A stretch of 64,000 nt of DNA, taken from NCBI RefSeq assembly GCF_963675165.1, contig NC_087388.1:1714800-1778799 (forward strand). The letters run 5' to 3'. This document shows positions 23,302-57,665 of the stretch, one piece after another. The notes below the pieces were generated by a model. The model was not told where the DNA came from, made no database searches, and saw only the letters and a list, made by a program, of their open reading frames with translations. Every line of letters starts with the position of its first letter. The stretch's first letter is position 1. Source of the stretch: Halichondria panicea (Eukaryota > Porifera > Demospongiae > Suberitida > Halichondriidae). Made by a program: the position numbers and the translations under genes.

Positions 23302-24106
23302 AATACATGACAATTGTAAATATTGTAAAAATCTATGCCTATATAATTATATATACTGTAACAAGAACTGACTTATGATTATTATAATTATGGGAACTGG
23401 CATATCGTAGTGATCGCTTGATACTGATGATCACCTCAATCTGTCAAACCTGAGTACAACTAGCTGCTTACGTACTTACCACACTGTTAATGGTCTCCAG
23501 GCAATAATTATGGCTTCTCAACAAGCTTAGAGTTGGTGGCTCTGAAAGGCCAGTCTCACACTGTTCTTGATATTACTGTACTGACACAGCAGATGTGGCT
23601 ATACAGTAAAATGTACTAGCACTATATATCTTGAATAACTCAACCCAAATAACAAGTGTTTATACTTATGGCTGGAAAGGGAGATAACCCTGCATCATCC
23701 AAACATTATGTAATACTGGTAACTAAGCACAGAAAGGTCAATTCTCAGAAACAATATTCACAGCATACTATGAATGCACTGCCATTGTAGTTCTAGGTAG
23801 GTTGTGAATTAATTCCCAGCAACTATAGGATATCAGGGAAAACATTGTACATTGTTCTAGGAACAGTCTTTAAACCTACTACCAAGAGTTCATAACTACT
23901 GCATATAATACCTATTCTAACACACTAGCTTGACAAATTAACTTTGAACACAAGACTCATCAGCATCAAAAATGCACAAAGCAATACAATGGAGTACTGA
24001 TACACACTAAAGACATTATTATTATATGCGATTGTTTGTTGACTGGTAACAAAAAGAACTTACATTGATTTAACTCTAGAGCTTAAAATATACAATAATG
24101 TACATG
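23302..24106. other. 3' flank of the alanyl-tRNA synthetase gene
   Basis: Presumed 3' UTR and spacer downstream of the minus-strand synthetase stop at 24107-24109. No further gene or repeat is seen. Confidence 0.5.
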
Positions 24107-46562
<22,456 letters not shown>

Positions 46563-47647
46563 GGCAGCTGTATAACGTCGTACTCTTGAGGCTTGCTGAG
46601 CAACAAAAATATCGGTCTTACATCGTATCATGCAGAGCACAGATATTCTATCATTTTGCACCATATCAACAATTCAATCAGTATAAATATTCCAGAGCTT
46701 TTCTAACGCATGGTACATGTAAGAAATGTAAGAAATGGACGGTACCTTTTAGCGACATAATTATTCAAACCCAACTACATGTAACGCATGTGCATGACCT
46801 TTAGCACTTCATAACAATATTCATATGCACATGTACAACTATGTGAATTTGATTAAAGCTTACCAAAGGTGTAAGTAACTTCCAATCAGAATAAAACCTT
46901 TAATGCCAATTTTTATGATAAATATTTAGATTGACCAACTTGCAGTAGTTACTTCTTGACAAGACAAGACACTAACTTGATTGATTTTTCATAATTATAC
47001 CGATCAAAGTTAAGAGCGCAGAGTTGTGTGACTTCTAAAGGACGTTCTGAACGTGGTTGTACAACACACAAGTAACGAGGCACATGTGTAAACATTAGAA
47101 AGTAACCTGAGTTAGATGTATACCACTGCACCAGTATTGTTTATTGTTGTCAAACTAGCAGTGCTAGTAAGAATACTTAATATTTATTCTAGAATATCTT
47201 AGAATAGACCTATATCATATTTAATATTGAGAAAATAACACCTAAATTCAGGTCCCTCTGTGAACCAATCCACCATGTCAACTCACCCAAGTCAGTTTCC
47301 AAGCGAATGAGACCCTGCTGAACATGTAAAGCTGCTTTCTTTGTCTCACAAGCACATGGCATTACCGCAGTTGTGTGGGAGGTACTTCCGGTCCTGCTTG
47401 GGATCTAGAGCTAGCCTCGAGACCAGGCCGATTAAAATTAATCGGCCTGGATTTGGAGGCTAATCTAGAGCCTGCTACATAGCTATGATGCAAGTATTTG
47501 TTTATTTTCTGAGGCTTCAATGTAAACATTGTTCAAATATAAATTACCATGGATTTGGCTCCAAAAGACATTCAGTGCTTTGAGAACATTCCCAGCAATA
47601 GCTACAGCTTTCACTGCCATTTGAAATCATTCACTACTATTGCTGCA
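46563..47647. promoter_or_regulatory. Divergent promoter region between the synthetase and the SMOC-like gene
   Basis: The two genes face away from each other, so about 1.1 kb must contain both promoters. On the minus strand a splice acceptor (TTGCTCAG before 46595) precedes the synthetase ATG. A GTGAGT donor lies near 47283, after a GC-richer stretch up to 47400, so a non-coding first exon at about 47289-47400 is possible. Start sites are inferred, not seen. Confidence 0.35.
47412..47463. repeat. Palindromic GGCCTGG hairpin repeat
   Basis: TAGCCTCGAGACCAGGCCG, a short AT centre, then CGGCCTGGATTTGGAGGCTA form a near-perfect hairpin of about 52 bp. Relatives lie at 54118-54160 and 62107-62145, with a half copy at 56846-56880. 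Confidence 0.75.
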
Positions 47648-49983
47648 ATGACTCCTTGCAAAGTACTAAGAAGAGCAACACTAAGCCTGCTACTGGCTGC
47701 AATACTACAGGTAGGTGTGTACTTGCAGTGAGTGGGTGATACCCACAGCAGCTGCTGTATGTACTGAACATCCCACAAGAATATTTGGTGCAGCATGCAT
47801 GCAAAATTGTGTCTGCATATATATATCTGATTCAACACCTGATATTGTAATTGCATGATTTTTGCTTTGCAGGTATTTGTACTATGCAATACGCAATCGT
47901 CTGCTAGTGGAGTTGTCTTTCTTGACGACTGCTCAATGTGTGCCGAAGACGAGAAATGTTTGGAAAAAGACGATGGAACGAAGTACTGCAAGCAATGTGC
48001 ACCAGAAGACTGTAGTATCTTACCCACTGACCTAGTGTGTGCTTCTAATGGCCAAACTTACGACAACCTATGTGAAATGAAAAAAGCAGCTTGTGAGCTG
48101 GACAGAGTACTACGAGTAGAGTTTCAGGGAACAGCATGTGAGTAAATTGTGTAATTCACCGTGCATGATTAGGATGCCAACTATAATAATAGATATAAAT
48201 TTTAATCGTTAGTCAGAAACCATTAAAAGTAGTATCTATAGTAAATTACATGTGTACAATGTACATCATCAGTTTGGTGATTATCCATTGATCAGTTTTA
48301 AACCTTGCAATTACACACTATTCTCACTGACACACATAAATACAGGTCCTACACTGCCTCCCCCAGTGCAAGGTAAGACATGAATTATATCTGATGCTGA
48401 AACTGTATTTATAATGATTTTATGTTCTTCCAATAGCAATATGCAAACTTCAACAAGACAACTTCGACCTTCACAAAAACAACTTATATCAAAATTGTGA
48501 CATAGCTAACATTTACGAAAAATCTAATAATGGCAGTCTAACACTTGACGATCTGAATTTGGAGTTTTGCCACCGGCCTCACTGTGTAGAGAATAAGTTC
48601 ATAAGACGCCAGTGCCACCGTTTTGCACAAGAGTGGTGTTGGTGTGTCGATGATAACGGAACACCAAGCAACTTTCAAAAGAACCTGGAAGTCGGAACCT
48701 GCAGTAAGTTAGCATGCCAACAGCCAAAATTAATTTTAATGTCAACCATCAACAATGAAGAGTCTGTGTATGTCATTAACTGTAACATAATTATATCTAC
48801 AGCTCAAACAAGGAACTGCTACAGTAACGGACAAAAATGGAAGCACGGAGCTAGCTACCCTAATCCTAACAGTTGCGGACCATGGTACGCATGCATGTGT
48901 ATAATAATTATACTGAGTGCCTGCATGGACCACTAAAAAGTGAATTAACCCCCCCCCCCCGCACCACTATGCATGGGCCAGCTCCATCCTTAGATAAATG
49001 CATGAAATTCATGAACATTATTTTAATTATGGCAATTATGTTTCATAACAGCCAATGCTTGGACGGAGAGGAGAAGTGCTACCCAGAATTGACATTTGCT
49101 CTAATAAATGGAGTTCTCAATGATACTGAGCTCGAGAGACTGCAAGATGAACTCTTGAGAATCTTCTACATCCAGTACAATCATAGACAAGAAGACTATC
49201 AGCAGCTGATGGAGTACCTAACAGACCACTCAACTTACAATGTCATTCGCCATGACAATGACATTAATGGTGAGCAAACACCTGACAGTGTACATGTACT
49301 TAACTCTTATGCATGCATGCATACAGAGAGGGTTTATATAGCCGCTCCAACACACAGCAGCCAGCCATGCATGACCAATATAGCTGTCCATGCATGTATA
49401 TGTATACGTATAGCTCATTCATTTATTTATTAAAATCTTCTATACAGTGTCTTTGACTCTAAAGGAGAATATTTTGAACTACAAGTTCGATAAGCACGAC
49501 AAAAGCCAAGATGACAAGCTACAATCCGCAGAATTTTTTTCACTTCGAAACGACCTCTCTGAATTCTTACACTGTGATGCCATCCTCAATTATATTCAAG
49601 ACAAGATCACCAGCACTAGTGTTTCTCAACCATCCAATCAACCATTCTCAATATCAAGAAAAGAGTTTCAACAATTTTTCGCAGCAGAGCTGTTTGAAGG
49701 TATGCATGCATGCATATTAATGCAATACGATAAGAACATGCATGCATGCACTTATATTTAATAGATTGATCGCCTTTACACAATACAGTCACCTATATAT
49801 ATAGTAGCACAGTTTACCATATTCATTGTGCATGTCCCTTTATGAATTTTCAGTAATATTTCCCATTTTACAGATTCAATCGCATCATCTGGCGTGAGTA
49901 AGCGAGATACTGAGCAAGTTCGGGAGAGATTAACGATGAAACGGTTGAGTCATCGCAATAAGTTCTATTACACTTTGTTTTGA
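47648..49983 (+). CDS. Secreted SMOC/SPARC-like matricellular protein, 8 exons
   Basis: Exons 47648-47710, 47873-48137, 48346-48372, 48437-48703, 48803-48884, 49052-49269, 49448-49699 and 49874-49983 join in phase for 427 residues. I chose the ATG at 47648 over the in-frame one at 47549 because it gives a clean signal peptide (MTPCKVLRR, then ATLSLLLAAILQVFVLC). After it: a follistatin/Kazal-type module, residues about 44-110 (CASNGQTYDNLCEMKKAAC); a thyroglobulin type-1 module ending near 207 with CWCV at 186-189; a short VWC-like Cys segment near 213-250; and an extracellular calcium-binding region with an EF-hand loop at 325-336 (D, S, D, K, Q, E at positions 1, 3, 5, 7, 9, 12). This order resembles SMOC proteins, which act in the extracellular matrix. 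There is one thyroglobulin module, where vertebrate SMOCs have two. Confidence 0.85.
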
Positions 49984-50328
49984 GTCATCAATCATCTTAA
50001 CAGAATAGCTAATTATGTAAAATATCAATTTCACTTGTTACTTTAAGCGACTGTTGACAGTCAAACATGTACAGATTTAATTTGTATTATCAAAGCACCT
50101 GTTTTAACAGGATAAATCATTATCATTTTTCACGTAGACAATGTCCAAAGCATTCTATATTATATCATCATATCATAATTATATTTTACATCATCATGAA
50201 TTATTTATTAAATCCGACATACATGATTGACTTAATTGTGCATTTCAATCACTAAATTAACGGCTTGTAGATAAATGCATGTAAACAAAACATGCAGAAG
50301 GAGCTGATATTATCAGCAAAGTTAACAC
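49984..50328. other. 3' flank of the SMOC-like gene
   Basis: AT-rich presumed 3' UTR and spacer. No certain polyadenylation signal seen. Confidence 0.4.
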
Positions 50329-50660
50329 TAGGGGTTGGTAGAATAATTATGCTGGTATAATTTTGAGCATAATAATTATAAATTATAATTATAGGCAATT
50401 TTTTTTGAGAATTATGCTGGCATAATGGGCACTTCGATATCACAATTATGAGAATATTAGGCAAGTTTTGGAAAAACAATTTTACTTTGTAGGCCTGATT
50501 ATAAGCACTGGTGGTTAATTATATCCTTGACATTCTATATAATTATGTTATTAAATACAATGTAGATAAGTCATGTGGCCATTTATTTATAGTTTGACGT
50601 TACTTGTGTGATGACATGGGGTGTGGTTTGTGTAATAGGTAAGATCTCTACCAACCCCTA
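50329..50660. mobile_element. MITE with TAGGGGTTGGTAGA ends and 8-9 bp TSD
   Basis: The ends TAGGGGTTGGTAGA and TCTACCAACCCCTA are exact inverted repeats. The direct repeat GTTAACAC flanks at 50321-50328 and 50661-50668 (9 bp if one terminal A is counted in). The 332-bp interior is AT-rich and non-coding. It sits between two converging genes. Confidence 0.8.
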
Positions 50661-50950
50661 GTTAACACTGTCAGACGAGTTGCATTAACAAGCTAGAACT
50701 CGGATTTTCTTGGAGGAAGATGATAAAACTCATACATGGATTACAATATACATGTGTACAGGAAGTGAATATTTCCACCAACAAAAACTTTAAATTGAAA
50801 CCATGCATACACACATATGGACATTAATTTGACGGTTTACTTAAACTAGCTTGACCTGCATGATATGTAACTGGTAGGCGGTTAGCTATAGCAGTATATA
50901 AAAACATTATGTAAGCAACTGTATTTCGTACGAGTCATGCAGTTTTAAGA

Positions 50951-53900
50951 CTAGTGTACACTGAAGTCTGGTTCTTTGACAATGGTCTTGTTTCCATTCT
51001 TTCCTGTCTTCCCTGGTCTCCACAAATGTCTAGCACTGCTGCATCTGCACAGAAGGGGGGGGGGAGGGGGGCAGGGGATAAGAGTACAAAAATCGGCTGG
51101 GGTGCAGAAAGGGAGAAAGTTTAGCATTCGAAAGGAACATATATATACATATAAAGCTTGAGGATATCAATTGCAAATCATAGTGTGAGTGTATACACTT
51201 GTCATCTTTATCCACCCAGGAAAAGGATGTTTTGATAATTTTATCCTAAATGAAATGTGTATTTAATTTCATTACGAACACACTCTGTTGTTATAGGAAG
51301 GACGTACATGTAACAACAGTGCACAGGCTTGAGCACACTTCCCATACATCCAGCATTGACAGAACATAACAACAGATCAACATAACAACAGACCATTGCG
51401 TACAGCAATCAAAGTGCTATTCACAGGACACATGTTTCCTTATTGAAAGGGCATACTCGATAACGGGTTAGCTAGCAAAACACATTTTTAACATCTATAT
51501 GCCATCGGAGTGTCTCGAAGATGCCTCTTAAATTTACATCAACCAAATTTAGTTTTAAATTTAGAACAGTAGGTATATTAGTTGTGAAATGTTTACTTCC
51601 TCGATTGGTAGGGGTCTAAGAGCATCAACTAGACCACAGCAATGACTCAAGTCATCGTAACTATAGCAGTACAAAATGTATATTAGAGGGCCTGACCTGT
51701 GTGTGTGTGTGGGGGGTGGGTGAGAAATGCTAATGACTGCCAGCCTATAGGGGGGAAATAGGCCCAGGGGGGAGAATTACCCCCCTCGCCCCCCCCTAAA
51801 TGCAGCCATGAGTGTACAGTCGACTCACCCTGTTGCAGCATGAGCCTTGTGTGTGGGGTGCTGCTCCATTGAAAGCAGCTGGCAGCAACTCCATTTTGTT
51901 CTATATCCCTCAAGAGTAGGGGAAGCCAGAGGAACTGCAGGAAATAGTTGCTCAATCAATTTGTGTGCACACACTGGTATACGTATACGTCCAAGAGTTT
52001 TTTTGGCAATGCTTTTGATTACGCCCATTAAAAAAAAGTTTGTTTCTAAATTTAGATTGTGAAAGAAATGTTTACTTCCTCGATTGGTAGAGATGTAATA
52101 AAGTATAGAGTGATGTGCAAAGGATACGGTGCAAAACGTTGACACCAATTATAGTCTCAAATTTATACTTGTTTTGTAACAATGATAACTCATAATGTCA
52201 GTGCAACAGAACACATCTTCCCCAATTATAATAGAATGTGGGTGTAAATACTTTCAAATTGACAGAGCCGGTAACAAGACTTCTTCAAAATTAATAACTG
52301 TACTGGAAGAGACACTGCATTAAAGCTCCACTCCACAAAAGACAGTGTTTTCGTTCCTAAAATTACCTCTATGGTGATACCGTATTACTAGAATATTTTG
52401 CTGGTGAAAAACCTTTGCGCAAATGAGCCAAATCAACAGAACAATGACTCTTTGCGATCTAACTATTGTGTTTTCTGGCAAGGAGCGTGTGTATTTACCA
52501 GTACTAATTTAGATTTTGCGATTTTATTGTTGCGAATTGATCAACCTTTGCAAAGCTTGCATATGTTTGATGCTCGCAAAACAGTCTAGTAATACGGTAT
52601 TGTGATATTGTACGATTCACAGCATTTATAATAGTGGCGAAAATGTATAGCTAAGCCTCTTGCTAAAAATTAATATTCCGTAGCCGATACTTTTTGCATG
52701 GTAGAACACTCACCTAGGAATCCCGGGTGACAGGAACACGCCCCCTCCTCCGTCCGACCAGGTTGGTACTCTCCCAGACAGTGGAGACAGCGGCTATCAC
52801 TCAGTATCGAAGCCTTTTTCTCAGGGGAGCTGAATATTATACAAGAGTATACATACGTACATGTCAGCAAGAGCAGTGGACGTTCAAATAAAGGACACAG
52901 TGCTACTGCATGCACTTGGTTCTTACTGCGAACATTATAGAGGTGTGGACAGACATCAGTGATCTACATGGCTTTGTAATTCTAGCAACCAACGAGTATG
53001 TCACTAAATATCATTAATTCCCACATTCCACAAGAATACTCTGAATATTAACAAGCACATGTACGTACGTAGCCACTTTTAAATGAACACACGCACACGC
53101 ACACGCACACGCACACGCACACGCACACACACACACACACACACACCCTTTTTGCTTCCTGTGGTGTTTCTTCTTCTCAAAGTGCTCAGCAGCTGCCTCC
53201 TTGGCTGATGATACATTCACCCTCGGCAACGCTGTAGAGTAATTGCATCTTTGTTTTCTCCAAGCGTCTATCTGTGAAAAGAGGAGAGCTTAAAATAAAT
53301 GCAGGATGGAAACGAATTCATTTTAGCTTTACTAGTGTGGTGATAGCTAGTGGTCTTGCGGTAACAAATCACTTCCCTACAATAATAAAACCCTCCATAA
53401 CTAACATGCTCTCTGTGCTTCTCCCTTTTTCCACAGACAAGCTGTGCTCTGAGTAACATCTCTTTCTGCACAGCCAAGAAATCATTCCTCTCTCTCACAC
53501 CTCCTCCAGTAATGGTCACCTCAAACTTCTCGCCAGTCAGGTGACTACACCGGTTTCTCCCTCCAGTCATGTGACTGTACTGGTTGTCATTACCAGCTTT
53601 GATTGGCCCCAGATGAACTTTGACATCATGCTCCTTGCATAACTGTTTCATATTCGAACCAGAGGTACCAAAATAAACCCCGAGGTGCGTGTACGTGATG
53701 GGTAGCTCGAATGTCATGCTGGGGGGTGGGGGATTTGGCAGAGTTTCATTGGGATTGGGCGGAGGGGTCAAGGCCGAGTAGTCACCTGGAGGAACAAGAC
53801 ATGTCATCAAAATACCAATTACCAATTGAAAGCTTGCATGATCACATGCAGCCTAGCATGTACACAGCCTCTAGCAGTTGAAATGTATATTGTAGGTCGA

Positions 53901-56754
53901 TAGGCGACTCTTAAATCTGCAATAAAATCTTTAATTGATTGATTGGGTTTAATTAATGTAGACTAAACAGATATGAAGATACCTCACACCTACGTACTCT
54001 TAGTTCCACCTTCATATTCAATTGGCATTTTGATGACATATATTTTACTGACAGTATCCACAAATATACAGATTACCCCCTTTTTGGGGTAATGTACGCG
54101 CATGCGCATACAAGGTATACCAGGCCGCCTTTCTCTTCGCGGCCTGGAATCGAGGCTAGTCGATAGGCGACTCTTAAATCTGCAATAAAAATTTAATCTT
54201 TAATTGATTGTTGATTGGGTGTAATTAATGTAGACTAAACAAATACCTCACACCTACGTACTCTTAGTTCCAACTTCATAAAACACTTAATTAATCAACG
54301 TTCTCTAAGTGTAACAATTAATTAACTGACCTTCTGATGCTGCCTTAACAATGGACCTAGCTCTTATGAGCGAGTCACGGAACGGTGATGTGTTAGACTC
54401 CGCCTCTTTGAACATGCTCACTAACAAAGGATGAGCAGTAGCCAACATTGTGTCCAAGGAAACGTCCTTGATCCACTTCCCTAGAGCAGTCAACTCGGCA
54501 GTAGTCTTGATTGGAGGAAGAGCTAAAGTGGGAATTAACAAAGCATTATTATAGTGAGAGACAGAGTGTCTACATACATGCATCTGTGTTCCTTGTACAA
54601 ATGAAAACTTAAAGCCTTAGGAATTGAATTGAATAAGTTTATCCACAGAGGAAATGGTCACGACTAGACTGGCGGCGACAAGCGCGAGCGACTGGCCAAC
54701 TACCCATCAGTCACTCGTCTCAGTGAAAGTGTATAGATCATATGACACTACCAAACATGAATATCATTATAGATAATGTGGTTAAATTTTGCTATGAGAT
54801 TTAGCTACTATGGAATGCACTGAATCCCCTGAAGTGTAAGTGACTGGCCAACTGCCTATCAGTCACTCGGCTCAGTGCAGAGGAGGTTGGACGCGCGTCA
54901 TCCACCGTCAGGTTTTATCACGTGCGCTCATAAGATTAGGCACCATTAGGCACCTCGATGCTCCACTGTTTTGTAGGCTGTACAGAGACACTGCAAGTAG
55001 CCAGAAGTGGTCTAGGAGCATTCCCACCGCCCTCTCACCTTCCCTAAACTGCTGAAAAGATTCCAAGATGGATCTAGACTAGTATTTATATTTTTTTGAC
55101 ACTTTTCGATTTTTGTTTAACAGGATTGTGATCTGTATGAGCAGAGGAGGTCAGAGCACCATTGATCTGTTTCTCTTTAGCGTTCTCTAGCTCTTACTTG
55201 CACTGATAAGCTTTTACATTCTCACCTTTGACCTCAAAGGAATTCTATAAAGGTTTATAATTATCACATGACTGAAGGCGTCATGATGATGCGTGTCCAA
55301 CCTCCTCTGGGCTCAGTGGAAGTGTATAGATCATATGACACTACCAAACATGAATATCATTATAGATAATGTGGTTAAATTTTGCTATGAGATTTAGCTA
55401 CTATGGAATGCACTGAATCCCCTGAAGTGTAAGTGCGGTTACAGGCTAATATGACATTGAGCAATCTGATAGGCTGCAATGCTCGTTGCAGCTGAGACGA
55501 GTGACTGATAGGCAGTTTGCCAGTCTCTCGCGCTACGCACGCGAGGGGCTGTCGCCGCCAGTCTATGGTCACACATAGGCAACATAGCCTTACAAAGTCC
55601 TCATAGGGCAGACCAACAGTCAGCTGTGGCCTGTTGACATGCACAGATTGAAAAGGGTGACCTCAATAAACAGTCAAGTTTCACTAGCCCCTATTACACA
55701 AATGAGCATATACGGATGGGGTCACAAATATTGAATATTGCACAGCACTAATCCAGCATTCAGGAGTACAGGTATAACAACATGTAGATCTCGTTTCGTT
55801 ACTCAGTGACTGTTTATAGTCATTACGCATGGGTTAGTTGCAAATATGTTTCTGGTCAGCCGCCCGGCCGAATGATCATTTTAGGCATGCCATTATTGCT
55901 TATGTCAGATTATTTAATGATTTTATCAACAAACTCCACCCAAAAAGGCCAATTTTTCTACCTTTGAATCGCTTGCAACGTCGTCTGTCTTCGAGGCTGA
56001 TTTTCCAAATTAATAAGAATAATGGGTAATGATTACCGCCTGCTTGCATGCTATTTTGAAAAGTCTCTGGCCAACACAAACCTTACAAACCTTGAAGCAC
56101 TAGCTGGTCAATCTCATCTAGAAATGTGTAAGGGTTGCAGCACGCACAGTACAGTCATGTACCACTTACAAGAGCTAGGTGTAACACAGTAAAACTAAAA
56201 ATACAAGCCATATCTCAGCTAGGGATTTTCCCTTATATGACATCATAACGCAGCTACAAGCCAGACCTCAGCTAGGGATTATCACATTTTCCCCATAATT
56301 ATATATTACAAGACATCATAACGTACGTACGTAGTTACAAGCCATACCTCAGCTAGGGATCGTAACATAGCTACAAGTCTACAAGAGCCGAAATCGTAAT
56401 GCAGCTACAAGCCATTTCAGCTAGGGATTTCACGTTTATTTAATACTATACAGAGACTGTACAACTATATTGAAGCCAGAGATTTTCCAGCTACATCTAC
56501 AAGATATTATATCTATAAGATATTATATCTATAAATTTACAGGGCAGGCCTCATAGTGTACAGAGAGTGGTTATAAGGATACAGTATCCTCAAAATATCC
56601 ATCTAGATCTAGATCTACCTGTCTCCTTGCAGATACAAACAGCCTTTGGAAAGAATTTTACATGTTGTGCAGAGAGACATTTCCCTCTGAAGCTGTTCAA
56701 CAGTCCCTGAGTTTGCCCTCTCCAGCGCTTGTGGTGGAAAATGCATCCTTCCAT
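50951..56754 (-). CDS. KH-like domain protein with CHORD-like Cys/His zinc site, 7 exons; family not recognised
   Basis: Exons in transcript order: 56754-56619, 54522-54331, 53785-53406, 53271-53147, 52829-52714, 51934-51829, 51044-50951. They sum to 1149 bases, all in phase, for 382 residues. After a helical N-terminal part comes a proline-rich stretch (residues 116-132), then a KH-like fold with GTSG at 149-152 and FEVTITGG. A Lys-rich helix (EHFEKKKHHRKQK) follows. Residues 292-334 form a zinc-type pattern: C-x2-C, C-x-C-H-P-G (309-314), then W-S-C-C (331-334), recalling half of a CHORD. Least certain are the first exon (found by frame and phase only) and the donor at 53406 (GTTAGT; an alternative in-phase GTCTGT lies near 53448). 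Possible RNA or nucleic-acid binding is inference. Confidence 0.68.
51045..51828. other. Intron of the KH-like gene
   Basis: Begins in the transcript-sense acceptor side with C-rich tracts (G runs at 51054-51075) and has a second G-rich stretch near 51700-51800. A 35-bp phrase (TTTACTTCCTCGATTGGTAG) appears at 51591 and again at 52070. No gene. Confidence 0.45.
52378..52599. mobile_element. MITE related to the TACCGTAT family
   Basis: A 222-bp hairpin-like element. Ends TACCGTATTACTAGAATATT and its partner AGTCTAGTAATACGGTA are inverted, and inner arms (AACCTTTGCGCAAATG, CAACCTTTGCAAAGC) are also complementary. Located in an intron of the KH-like gene. Confidence 0.75.
53087..53146. repeat. 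(CA)n microsatellite forming a splice donor
   Basis: ACACGC and CA units directly abut the exon at 53147-53271. On the transcript strand the donor is the GTGTGTGT repeat itself. Confidence 0.9.
53897..54285. repeat. About 120-bp direct repeat pair in an intron
   Basis: 53897-54015 and 54159-54285 match closely (GTCGATAGGCGACTCTTAAA to CTTAGTTCCA). The second copy has small insertions. Between them lies a palindromic GGCCTGG hairpin repeat (54118-54160). Confidence 0.8.
54662..55564. mobile_element. TIR element with 8-bp TSD, carrying a tandem duplication
   Basis: Starts GACTAGACTGGCGGCGACA and ends TGTCGCCGCCAGTCT. The inner TIR parts also match (CATCAGTCACTCGTCTCAG). ATGGTCAC flanks at 54654-54661 and 55565-55572. 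Inside, a block of about 150 bp (54690-54839) is repeated, and the second copy (54842-54877 plus 55320-55432) is split by another element. No transposase. Confidence 0.72.
54878..55310. mobile_element. Nested TIR element with 9-bp TSD
   Basis: Ends CAGAGGAGGTTGGACGCG and TGTCCAACCTCCTCTG are inverted. The direct repeat GGCTCAGTG flanks at 54869-54877 and 55311-55319. It splits a duplicated block of the outer element, so it inserted later. 433 bp, non-coding. Confidence 0.8.
56200..56430. repeat. Imperfect tandem CAGCTAGGGATT repeats
   Basis: About four degenerate copies of a 60-80-bp unit containing TACAAGCCATACCTCAGCTA, in the first intron of the KH-like gene. Confidence 0.65.
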
Positions 56755-57182
56755 AATTATTAACTGTTGTCCTCCTCTGAGTCAGCACTCTGCAGTGGGT
56801 GTGTTAGCTCAGCCTGATTTCTTTGATGTGGGCATGCATGGGTTAGCCTCGTACCCAGGCCGATTTTGATTGGATCAGAGTAAAGGGTTAGAGTTCTGGA
56901 GGTGTAGATCGTTACATGTTACAATGTACATGAAACGCCCCTAGATATAGATATTCTATACCTACAAGAAAATGCAAGCAATCAAAGTAAGAATAGATAT
57001 ATAGATCTAGCTAGATCTCTATTTAATACAGTAACTTAACTTGCATGTCATGATGGACATGCAAACTTCCATAACAAAACGTTTTGTCCTACAGACCTTT
57101 TTTTCACACACTCATCATGATCAAGTACCAGTTCATGAGCTGGATAACATTGAGGTAAAGGGAATTCTCTATAAATAGTTAG

Positions 57183-57303
57183 GGTCAGGTGGCATATACG
57201 GCACCGGATGTAATTTTGGAAGGGGGAGGGGGTCGGGTTAGCTAAGGGAAATAACAAAAATTAGGGCGTTTCCACATCCGGTGCCGTATAAGCCACTTGA
57301 TCC
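57183..57303. mobile_element. Short hairpin MITE with 9-bp TSD
   Basis: The 121-bp element has arms GTGGCATATACGGCACCGGA and TCCGGTGCCGTATAAGCCAC. It is flanked by AATAGTTAG at 57174-57182 and 57304-57312. Confidence 0.85.
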
Positions 57304-57312
57304 AATAGTTAG

Positions 57313-57665
57313 ATAATGATCATGAGCATGAGGTATCGTCTGGCCACATTATTCCCACGCAGATTTTTCTTTATAACGGAAGGAGAAAAGTACGGCATTG
57401 CACGGGTGTCAGTGCGCATACGCTTATTCATTCCCATTTATGATGAAGCAGCTTACCTGTGGCTTAATGCCCTTTATTGCGTTGGTCGAGAATGCTTGCA
57501 CACTAGTCTACGATGGTCGTAGTTATCGTCATGAAAACGCACATGCACAGGCCAATTTAATAATGCAAATGTTATTCATGTAATATTTTCCACGTAATGT
57601 ATTTGACAATGTAAGTGGTTAAAGTGGATAACATACAATGTCGTGTATATATATTTTGCTAATCT
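57313..57665. other. Spacer without recognised gene
   Basis: Nothing supported. Confidence 0.4.

Larger units (their letters stand above)
54523..56618. other. First intron of the KH-like gene, packed with repeats
   Basis: Holds the nested transposon pair at 54662-55564 and, at 56200-56430, four imperfect copies of CTACAAGCCATACCTCAGCTAGGGAT spaced about 60-80 bases. The 89-residue open frame at 55375-55644 has no phase-compatible splicing and is not called. Confidence 0.5.

Noticed and set aside
47549..47647. Upstream ATG of the SMOC-like gene
   Set aside because: It would place 33 mostly polar residues before the signal peptide; the ATG at 47648 fits secretion better.
55594..55630. Possible extra exon of the KH-like gene (PQLTVGLPYEDF)
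   Set aside because: None of the three phases joins the next exon without a stop or frame break.
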